A stretch of DNA of 11,597 nucleotides from Desulfobacteraceae bacterium (GTDB lineage: Bacteria > Desulfobacterota > Desulfobacteria > Desulfobacterales > SURF-15). Numbering within the stretch: position 1 is the stretch's first letter; every line of letters starts with the position of its first letter. Both the position numbers and the translations under genes were made by a program. Shown here in pieces: positions 5,929 through 11,597 of the stretch. The notes beneath the pieces are model-generated. The model made no database searches, had not been told where the DNA came from, and saw only the letters and a list, made by a program, of their open reading frames with translations. Where the stretch lies: contig QZKK01000201.1 in NCBI GenBank assembly GCA_003599475.1, positions 1 to 11,597 of the forward strand, in the 5' to 3' direction.

Positions 5929-7587
5929 TCATGAGAGCTTTTTTGTAATATAGTACTGTTGTGATATCGATAGCACGTTGTTAATCAGCCAGTACAGGAC
6001 GAGCCCGGAAGAAAAGTTAATGAAAATGAACGTAAACACCACAGGCATGAGCATCATCATCTTGGCCTGGCTCGGGTCTCCCGGCGCGGGGGTCATCTTC
6101 TGCTGCAGGAACATGGTTCCACCCATGACAAGGGTCAGCACCGGAATCCCGTAGGGCGGCTCCATGAAAGGAATGGAAAAGTTAAAGTGGAACAGCCGGT
6201 CCGGTGCGGACAAATCGTTGATCCAACCGAAAAAAGGAGCGTGCCGGAGCTCGATTGCCTCGTAGAGCATCCGATAGAGCGCAAAAAAAACGGGAATCTG
6301 TGCGATCATGGGAAGGCATCCCCCCATCGGATTGATCTTATAGGTACGGTAAAGGCCCATGACTTCTTCGTTCATCCGCTTCTTGTCGCCCTTATATTTT
6401 TCCCGAATCTGGGCCATGATCGGTTGCAGTTTTTTCATTTCGTTCATGGACTTATAGCTTTTTGTACCCAACGGCCAGAGGAGGAGCTTCATCAGAATCG
6501 TCAAAATAATGATGGCAACGCCGTAGTTGGGAATAAAGCGATATAAAAAATTCATCAGCCAGAGACATGGCTTGGCAAGGATGTCGAACATGCCGAAGTC
6601 TACGGCTTTATCCAGGTCTCTCCCGATCTCTTTCAGGGTCTGAACGCTTTTCGGTCCGAAATAAAGAGCGAAGTCGAACCGTTTCTCGGCTCCGGGGGAT
6701 ATCCCGGCGGCGGATAGAACGTATTGGGCTTCCAGCAGGTTCTGGGGACCCAACTTGAGCTGCACGGCAGCCTCTTTGACGGAATCGGGAAGAATTGTCG
6801 TCAGGAAATACCGGTCCTGCAGTGCGACCCACTTGATCTCCCCGGTAAAAAGGTTTTTTTCCGGAATGTCCCCGAAATCGACTTGCTCCACCTTCTTTCC
6901 GATCAGCAAGCTGGCGCCTTCGAATCCGAACTTCGCTTTCTCCTGCGGCACCGTATCGAGGAGAGAAAGTGCGACTTTGTCCGGCAAGGACCGATCCGTT
7001 CCGTTCTTTACCGTTACTGCGTAGTCGATCAGGTAGGTATCCGGGGAAAACAGAAAGGTTTTCTCGAGAACGATTCCCTCCGGGGAGCTCCATCGAAAAG
7101 ATAATTTCTGAGGCGCATCCGTGATTTCGAGTCGATCAAGGGATCGCTCCGAAGAAAAAACGGCTTCTGAGAAATCGGGGAGGTCGGCTCCTGGAAAGCT
7201 GAATTGGAGATCGCCTTGGGGAGCCTCCTGCGCGACCAGTTCTTTAAGAGCCGAATCGTCACCAACGCTTTCCCGATAGTTCTTCAGAACGAAGCTTTGA
7301 AACACGGCGCCCTTCTCCGAGATCCTTACCCGGTAGAGCGGTGTGTCTACCGTGAAGATCCTTGCGTCGCGAGAGGCCTTCGCCGGCTCCCTGTCCGCCT
7401 GAGGAGGCGCCGCAGGTAAAATGGACTTCGGCGCGGTTTCAGGGGCCTGGGATACATTGGGAGATCCGCCTACCTCTTGCGCGGGAGGGCGGGTGGGTAC
7501 CGGTTCTTCTTTTACAAACAGCACATGCCACAGTAAAAAAATGAGAAATGAAAGGGCAATGGCTATAAACAATCGGGATTGTTCCAT
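5929..7587 (-). CDS. yidC: Membrane protein insertase YidC (Oxa1 family)
   Basis: About 552 residues. It inserts and folds inner-membrane proteins, alone or with SecYEG. An N-terminal transmembrane segment (LFIAIALSFLIFLLWHVLF, about 6-24) is followed by a Pro/Ala-rich linker and a large periplasmic beta-rich domain (about 75-330), the Gram-negative layout. The conserved C-terminal Oxa1 core begins near PNYGVAIIILTILMKLLLWPL. It continues with the cytosolic hairpin QPIMAQIREKYKGDKKRMNEE and INPMGGCLPMIAQIPVFFALY, and ends with VVFTFIFINFSSGLVLYWLINN. The tail (ITKKLS) is short. The ATG at 7587 was chosen because GAGGAG lies 6 bases upstream and the membrane segment follows directly; the frame is open to an ATG at 7647. 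An 84-base gap separates it from yidD and 90 bases from jag. Confidence 0.97.
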   Translation of the reverse strand: MEQSRLFIAIALSFLIFLLWHVLFVKEEPVPTRPPAQEVGGSPNVSQAPETAPKSILPAAPPQADREPAKASRDARIFTVDTPLYRVRISEKGAVFQSFVLKNYRESVGDDSALKELVAQEAPQGDLQFSFPGADLPDFSEAVFSSERSLDRLEITDAPQKLSFRWSSPEGIVLEKTFLFSPDTYLIDYAVTVKNGTDRSLPDKVALSLLDTVPQEKAKFGFEGASLLIGKKVEQVDFGDIPEKNLFTGEIKWVALQDRYFLTTILPDSVKEAAVQLKLGPQNLLEAQYVLSAAGISPGAEKRFDFALYFGPKSVQTLKEIGRDLDKAVDFGMFDILAKPCLWLMNFLYRFIPNYGVAIIILTILMKLLLWPLGTKSYKSMNEMKKLQPIMAQIREKYKGDKKRMNEEVMGLYRTYKINPMGGCLPMIAQIPVFFALYRMLYEAIELRHAPFFGWINDLSAPDRLFHFNFSIPFMEPPYGIPVLTLVMGGTMFLQQKMTPAPGDPSQAKMMMLMPVVFTFIFINFSSGLVLYWLINNVLSISQQYYITKKLS

Positions 7588-7671
7588 ACTTTTCTCCTCG
7601 ATAACTCCTTGGGCGATTCTACAAGCTGGAGAGAAACGCGGGCGCACTTCGGCGGGTTGAAAAATTCGGAT

Positions 7672-7911
7672 TTAATTCGGCTGTCCTTTGGCTTTCGGAT
7701 GAAGCGGAACAGGATCCACACCTCCCGGATGAAACGGATGGCATCGAAGCAATCGTCTTAGAGCCAGCCGGAGTCCCCGGCTGACGCCATGCGCGGCAAC
7801 GGCCTGGTACGCATACTCCGAGCAGGTAGGATAAAACCGGCAGGCAGGCCCCAGAAACGGGGACAAAGCAATCTGATACGTTCTCAACAGTATAAAAACG
7901 AGTTTCTCCAT
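7672..7911 (-). CDS. yidD: YidD membrane protein insertion efficiency factor
   Basis: A 79-residue small basic protein with a hydrophobic, probably amphipathic N-terminus ([18 protein letters not shown]). It has the family's cysteine motif [11 protein letters not shown] (C24, C30), then C57 in [17 protein letters not shown]. YidD is associated with the inner membrane and aids YidC-dependent insertion in E. coli. It is the standard neighbour between rnpA and yidC. The ATG shares one base with the rnpA stop (TGATG), so translation is coupled; a TTG one codon upstream is the alternative start. Length is typical of the family. Confidence 0.96.
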   Translation of the reverse strand: MEKLVFILLRTYQIALSPFLGPACRFYPTCSEYAYQAVAAHGVSRGLRLALRRLLRCHPFHPGGVDPVPLHPKAKGQPN

Positions 7912-8270
7912 CAAATATCTCTGTGAAGGGGCTTGATCCTGCTGAAAATACTTCCCAAGGACGAAAATATCTCGCTTGAAGGCAAACCCGCGGCCTCCCT
8001 CTTGGCAATCAGATGAATATCCCAGCAGTTTCCGAGGTTCTGCCGGTTCTGCCGAAAATATTCTCTGGCAAGGCGTTTGATCCTGTTTCGAACGACCGCC
8101 GATCCCACCTTTTTCGATACGGTAATCCCCAATCGGCTTCGTTCCATGCGGCCTGCCGTGTATGCAGCGATGAAATACGAATTCTGAGTCCTCCGTCCGA
8201 CCCTGTACAAATGGAGGAACTCGGACCGCTTGAGCAATCTGTCCGCCTTGGTGAATGAAAATCGTTGCAA
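7911..8270 (-). CDS. rnpA: Ribonuclease P protein component
   Basis: A 119-residue basic protein subunit of RNase P, which matures tRNA 5' ends together with the RNA subunit (not in this window). The front [17 protein letters not shown] and the central motif [14 protein letters not shown], with R61-N62-R63, are the family hallmarks. [13 protein letters not shown] forms the substrate-binding strand. The start is TTG at 8270, because no in-frame ATG or GTG occurs between it and the rpmH gene; a weak GGA lies 6 bases upstream. The frame stays open into rpmH, so an extended form from an unusual codon cannot be ruled out from sequence alone. It lies 29 bases after rpmH and overlaps yidD by one base. 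Confidence 0.94.
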   Translation of the reverse strand: MQRFSFTKADRLLKRSEFLHLYRVGRRTQNSYFIAAYTAGRMERSRLGITVSKKVGSAVVRNRIKRLAREYFRQNRQNLGNCWDIHLIAKREAAGLPSSEIFSSLGSIFSRIKPLHRDI

Positions 8271-8299
8271 GCCGCTTCCAAAAATCCGATACCGTTTCC

Positions 8300-8434
8300 C
8301 TACAGCGCCAATCTTTTTCTCCCCTTGGCTCTGCGTCGACTCAGCACCCGCCTGCCCTGCTTCGTCGACATACGACTGCGAAAACCATGCTTTCTGGCGC
8401 GCTTCAGGTTGCTAGGCTGAAATGTTCGTTTCAT
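8300..8434 (-). CDS. rpmH: 50S ribosomal protein L34
   Basis: A 44-residue, strongly basic ribosomal protein. Translation of the minus strand gives [18 protein letters not shown], then [20 protein letters not shown] and RKRLAL, matching L34 end to end. The ATG at 8434 has GAGGG about 11 bases upstream, a rather long spacing. It is the first gene of the rpmH-rnpA-yidD-yidC-jag-mnmE cluster and lies behind a well-formed promoter and a terminator-like hairpin, which may set its expression. The gene was read directly from the sequence because it is very short. Confidence 0.97.
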   Translation of the reverse strand: MKRTFQPSNLKRARKHGFRSRMSTKQGRRVLSRRRAKGRKRLAL

Positions 8435-8478
8435 TACACGTAATTCCCTCTCGATTGATAAGCTTCACGAAGATTTTG

Positions 8479-8502
8479 AAAAAACCGGAAACCGGGTTCC
8501 GG
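8479..8502 (-). terminator. Intrinsic terminator or attenuator before rpmH
   Basis: Read on the minus strand, a 6-base GC-rich stem (CCGGAA with TTCCGG, 8485-8490 and 8497-8502) with a 6-base loop is followed at once by six T. This is the form of an intrinsic terminator. It would end transcripts from rng, but it lies downstream of the rpmH promoter, about 45 bases from its likely start point. It may therefore also act as an attenuator on the rpmH operon. Confidence 0.7.
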
Positions 8503-8530
8503 AGGGCCAAAATTCCAACTAAAATTAAAT

Positions 8531-8559
8531 TTAATAACCGTTTTGATCTTTTCTGTCAA
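8531..8559 (-). promoter_or_regulatory. Sigma70-type promoter for rpmH operon
   Basis: On the minus strand a perfect TTGACA (8554-8559) is followed by exactly 17 bases and TATTAA (8531-8536, four of six matches to TATAAT). Transcription would start near 8524, about 90 bases before rpmH. The stretch is distinctly AT-rich compared with the genes around it. It is the best promoter in the window. Confidence 0.75.
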
Positions 8560-8596
8560 TGAAAATTCGATTATCCGCCATAATGCATCATCGGAG

Positions 8597-10141
8597 TCAG
8601 TCTCTCGCGGCTTCCAGTATCTCATATTCTTCGAAATGGTATTGTGCGTTTGGATAGATGACGATCTGTTTTCCGATGGCTTTTTCCAGAGATGAGATCA
8701 GGTGGTTTTCTTCTCCATGCAGCAGTTCGGCGATCTTGGGATTTACTTTGAGCGTGAGGCGGGTTCCAGGCATCCCCTGGGCATCTCGAAATATTTCCCT
8801 GAAGATGTTGAAGCAGACTGTCGTTCTGGACAGAAGATATCCCTCACCGTCGCAATAGAAGCAGGGCTCGCAAAGAACCCGGTTGAGGGGCTTGCGGATC
8901 CGCTTCCGGGTCATCTGGACCAGACCGATTTCCGAAATCGGAAGCACGTGGGTCTTGCTTCGGTCTTTTCTTAGCGCATCGGTCAGTGCGTGGTAGACTT
9001 TTTCCTGATTGCTCTTCTTTTCCATATCGATGAAATCGATGATGATGATCCCACCGGCATCGCGAAGACGGATCTGATAGGCGATTTCCTTGACCGCTTC
9101 CAGATTAGTCTTGAGGATCGTCTCTTCCAGGTTGTGGGTACCCACGTACCGGCCGGTGTTGACATCGATGGCAACGAGAGCTTCCGTCTGCTCGATAACG
9201 ATGTAACCTCCTGATTTTAGCCACACTTTGCGCTTGAGTGCACGGGAAATATCGGCTTCGAGGTTGTAGGCATCGAAGATCGGCTCCGAGCCCTCGTAAA
9301 ATTCGACCGAATCCTTCAGATTCGGATTGAACATATCGAGAAACTCCAGAATGGAATCGTAGCCGGCCTTGGAATCGATGATCAAACGATCCGCCTCATG
9401 GGTCAGCAGGTCCCGGACGGCTCGGAGGCTGATGGTAATTTCCTGATGGAGCAGGGAATATACGGGTGCCCGCTTATATTTTTTTTGGATGTTTTCCCAA
9501 AGCCCTTTGAGGAATTCCATCTCGTAGGCGAGTTTCTCTTCCTGCACGCCCTCTGCGGCCGTTCTTACGATGTAGCCGAGCTTGTCATCTTTTCTCAGCC
9601 CGTTTACCATTGTCTTTAAGCGGGCTCTTTCCGATTCGTCTTCGATCCGCCGGGAGATTCCGACATGGTCGGATTTAGGCATCAACACGAGAAACCGACC
9701 CGGCAGCGAAATATAAGAGGTCACGCGCGCCCCCTTGGTACCGATGGGGGATTTGGCCACCTGAATCAGAATCTCTTCTCCCTCCCGGAGGAGATCTTCG
9801 ATGGGAACGGACCTGTCGCCTTCCATATCGTGTTCCCCCGGCTCCGAATAGGCCGTCAAGAGTTCCGACTCTTCCCCATCGTGATTGATGCGATTCGAAA
9901 GATCCGTAAAGCGTTCCCCGTGGATATCGTCGACGTATATGAAGGCCGCCTGGTGGAGACCGACATCCACAAATGCAGCCTGCATCCCGGGCAGCACCCG
10001 CTGGACTTTGCCTTTGTAAATATTGCCTGTTATATCGACATCGTCGGATCTTTCGATAAAAAGTTCGACGATGGTGCCGTCTTCCAGCAGCGAAACCCGT
10101 GTTTCATGATCGTTTACGTTTATGACGAGTTCTTTGTACAT
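8597..10141 (-). CDS. rng: Ribonuclease G (RNase E/G family)
   Basis: About 514 residues. A single-strand endoribonuclease of the RNase E/G family that matures 16S rRNA 5' ends and degrades mRNA. The N-terminus KELVINVNDHETRVSLLEDG is followed by an S1 RNA-binding domain (about 35-120, GNIYKGKVQRVLPGMQAAFV), which holds an acidic insert of about 25 residues relative to E. coli RNase G. The metal-binding aspartates are D326 (AIDVNTGRYVG) and D369 (IIIIDFIDME), 43 residues apart as in RNase E. A zinc-link CEPCFYC (424-430) follows. There is no long C-terminal degradosome scaffold, so RNase G rather than RNase E. The ATG at 10141 matches the family N-terminus; an ATG at 10162, overlapping the previous stop as ATGGATAA, would add 7 residues. 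Neither has a good ribosome binding site, suggesting coupling to the upstream gene. Confidence 0.95.
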   Translation of the reverse strand: MYKELVINVNDHETRVSLLEDGTIVELFIERSDDVDITGNIYKGKVQRVLPGMQAAFVDVGLHQAAFIYVDDIHGERFTDLSNRINHDGEESELLTAYSEPGEHDMEGDRSVPIEDLLREGEEILIQVAKSPIGTKGARVTSYISLPGRFLVLMPKSDHVGISRRIEDESERARLKTMVNGLRKDDKLGYIVRTAAEGVQEEKLAYEMEFLKGLWENIQKKYKRAPVYSLLHQEITISLRAVRDLLTHEADRLIIDSKAGYDSILEFLDMFNPNLKDSVEFYEGSEPIFDAYNLEADISRALKRKVWLKSGGYIVIEQTEALVAIDVNTGRYVGTHNLEETILKTNLEAVKEIAYQIRLRDAGGIIIIDFIDMEKKSNQEKVYHALTDALRKDRSKTHVLPISEIGLVQMTRKRIRKPLNRVLCEPCFYCDGEGYLLSRTTVCFNIFREIFRDAQGMPGTRLTLKVNPKIAELLHGEENHLISSLEKAIGKQIVIYPNAQYHFEEYEILEAARD

Positions 10142-10154
10142 AGGTGCACCGGCT

Positions 10155-11597
10155 TTATCCATTCTGTTTGATGACTCTTGCCTGCTTTACCGTCCGTTGC
10201 GGCAGATCGAAAAGCTTTGCGGCGACTTCTGCAGGACGCAGCGTGACCCCGCCCCCGGCCCCGAGGACGATCTCGATCTCGGAAGGTGAGCAAAGCTCGA
10301 GTCGCTTTACGGTCTCTTTGAGATCGATCTGTTCGATTTTTCCGTTCCGGCGGCTCCTGTCCATGAGCCACTCCGGCCGCTTCCTGAATTCTTCGATCCG
10401 GGCCGCATCGAAAACGCCCTCTTCCAGAACCATGCGATAGGTCGCCAAGGGTGAAGGGTGCGATTTTTTTTTGTCTGCCAATTCGCAGGCAAAAACGGTC
10501 AGGCCCTCGCAGAGCTTATCGTTTAAGCTCCTTTTTACGGTTTCCGGAAGGATCTTTCCCTTCACAGTGATGTAGAGGCTTTCCCCCTCGCTTTCCATCC
10601 CCACGGGCAGCGGATCATCGAATGAGACTTTGGGCAGAGGATGGAAGCCTTCGGAATATTGAACGGGGATTCCGGCGCGGCGGATGGCCCGATGGAAGAT
10701 GTTCTTCAACTCGAGATGTCCAAAATATCTCGCCTGATCCTTTTTTCGATAGGAAACCTTCAAGCGCAGGGAGGGTTTTTCGGGTTTTTGCGCTTTCAGG
10801 CTTTCAAACGGCTCTTCTTCGGTTGCGATCCCGAGTAATTTCGGTTGAACGACCTTAAAATCGCAGACTCCGCATCGACTGCACGCGTCCAGCCTGCAAT
10901 CGGGTGTCGCTTCTCCGGAGAGCCCCTTCGACCATTCGGTTTGCAGAAAGTGCTTGCTCACCCGAGTGTCGATATGATCCCAGGGAAGCGGTTCGGTGAC
11001 ATCCCGGCGACGGGTGGTGAAGAAATCGATATCGACGCCGCTGTCCGATAAAGAGGATTCCCACAGATCGAACCGCAAACGGTCGCTCCATCCATCCAGT
11101 CGGCATCCTCGTTTGAATGCCTCGATCAACAGTTTCCCCAAACGGCGGTCTCCCCTTGCCCAAAGCCCCTCCAGGATGCTCATCTCCGGATTCTGCCATT
11201 TAAAATGGATTCCGGAAACATTGAGCTGCGATCGGATCCGGTCGATCTTCTCCCTTGTCTCCGAAAGCCCCATCTGAGTGGCCCACTGGAACGGGGTGTG
11301 TGGCTTGGGGATGAAGGCGGCTGCGCTGGCATTGACCTGTCCTCTTCTCCGGTGCCTGTTTCGAAGATCTTTTACAAGCGTAATCGCCGCCTGCAGGTCC
11401 TGATCGGTTTCCGTGGGAAGTCCGATCATAAAGTAGAGCTTGATCACCCGCCAGCCCAGGCGAAAGGCGTCTTCAACGGTCCGGTGAATGTCGTCATCGG
11501 TGATCCTCTTGTTGATGACGTTTCGGAGCCGCTGGGTTCCGGCTTCCGGTGCGATGGTGAATCCGGTCTTTCTGACCCGCTTGATCGTTTCCATCAG
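10155..11597 (-). CDS. Radical SAM/DUF2344 fusion protein, C-terminal part
   Basis: The last 480 residues of a gene that enters from the right edge; its start and the radical SAM cysteines lie outside the window. The visible front (KTGFTIAPEAGTQRLRNVIN, then LGWRVIKLYFMIGLPTETD) is the second half of a radical SAM barrel of the B12-binding/YgiQ-like kind. Near visible residues 233-244 a second cysteine group C-x4-C-x2-C-x2-C (CRLDACSRCGVC) could hold another iron-sulfur cluster. From about residue 277 on (RLKVSYRKKDQARYFGHLEL, then YSEGFHPLPKVSF) is a DUF2344 domain. This arrangement matches the uncharacterised TIGR03960-TIGR03936 fusion, typically encoded beside rng. Its reaction is unknown; a role in RNA or ribosome modification is inferred from context only. 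Confidence 0.92.
   Translation of the reverse strand: MMETIKRVRKTGFTIAPEAGTQRLRNVINKRITDDDIHRTVEDAFRLGWRVIKLYFMIGLPTETDQDLQAAITLVKDLRNRHRRRGQVNASAAAFIPKPHTPFQWATQMGLSETREKIDRIRSQLNVSGIHFKWQNPEMSILEGLWARGDRRLGKLLIEAFKRGCRLDGWSDRLRFDLWESSLSDSGVDIDFFTTRRRDVTEPLPWDHIDTRVSKHFLQTEWSKGLSGEATPDCRLDACSRCGVCDFKVVQPKLLGIATEEEPFESLKAQKPEKPSLRLKVSYRKKDQARYFGHLELKNIFHRAIRRAGIPVQYSEGFHPLPKVSFDDPLPVGMESEGESLYITVKGKILPETVKRSLNDKLCEGLTVFACELADKKKSHPSPLATYRMVLEEGVFDAARIEEFRKRPEWLMDRSRRNGKIEQIDLKETVKRLELCSPSEIEIVLGAGGGVTLRPAEVAAKLFDLPQRTVKQARVIKQNG

Noticed and set aside
8303..8345. An in-frame upstream extension of rnpA reaching into rpmH.
   Set aside because: No ATG, GTG or TTG with a usable ribosome binding site there; an ATT preceded by AAGGGGAG was noted, but ATT starts are rare and L34 coding explains the sequence.

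Overview
The window looks like a core chromosomal segment of a Gram-negative, moderately GC-rich bacterium of the deltaproteobacterial (Desulfobacterota, Syntrophobacter/Syntrophus-like) type. This rests on three things: a YidC with a large periplasmic domain, a short DksA with the acidic tip and four zinc cysteines, and a radical SAM/DUF2344 fusion protein directly upstream of ribonuclease G. The assignment is inference from protein features and gene order; no 16S rRNA or other marker is present. Every gene I can support reads from right to left on the minus strand, and the gene density is high.

Right part (11597 to 8597): the C-terminal 480 residues of a radical SAM/DUF2344 fusion protein, followed by rng (RNase G). 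After a 162-base gap holding a good sigma70-type promoter and a terminator-like hairpin comes the classic near-origin ribosome/membrane-insertion cluster: rpmH (L34), rnpA (RNase P protein), yidD, yidC, jag and mnmE (8434 to 3585). These genes overlap or lie close together. They link ribosome and tRNA maturation with membrane protein insertion.

Middle (3584 to 3496): an 89-base gap after mnmE contains a perfect copy of the bacterial centromere parS (TGTTTCACGTGAAACA inside a 24-base palindrome) and, 13 bases away, three tandem 10-base TTGATCAAct units. With the rpmH-to-mnmE order, this suggests the region lies near the chromosome origin, although dnaA, gidA and parAB are not in the window. 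Downstream are a YkgJ-type cysteine-cluster protein and a small conserved-looking protein of unknown function, which appear translationally coupled.

Left part (2471 to 1): an AT-rich 222-base gap with a weak promoter candidate and a hairpin leads into dksA, a PHP-domain phosphoesterase, rnc (RNase III) and the start of an Elp3-like radical SAM protein cut by the window edge. These four are overlapping or closely spaced and probably form one operon. Several starts are non-ATG (TTG for the PHP gene and rnpA; GTG for the Elp3-like gene and probably mnmE). No transposon, CRISPR array, tRNA or rRNA was seen, and I see no wholly new multi-gene system. The most notable items are the parS/repeat element, the possible attenuator before rpmH, and the uncharacterised proteins.
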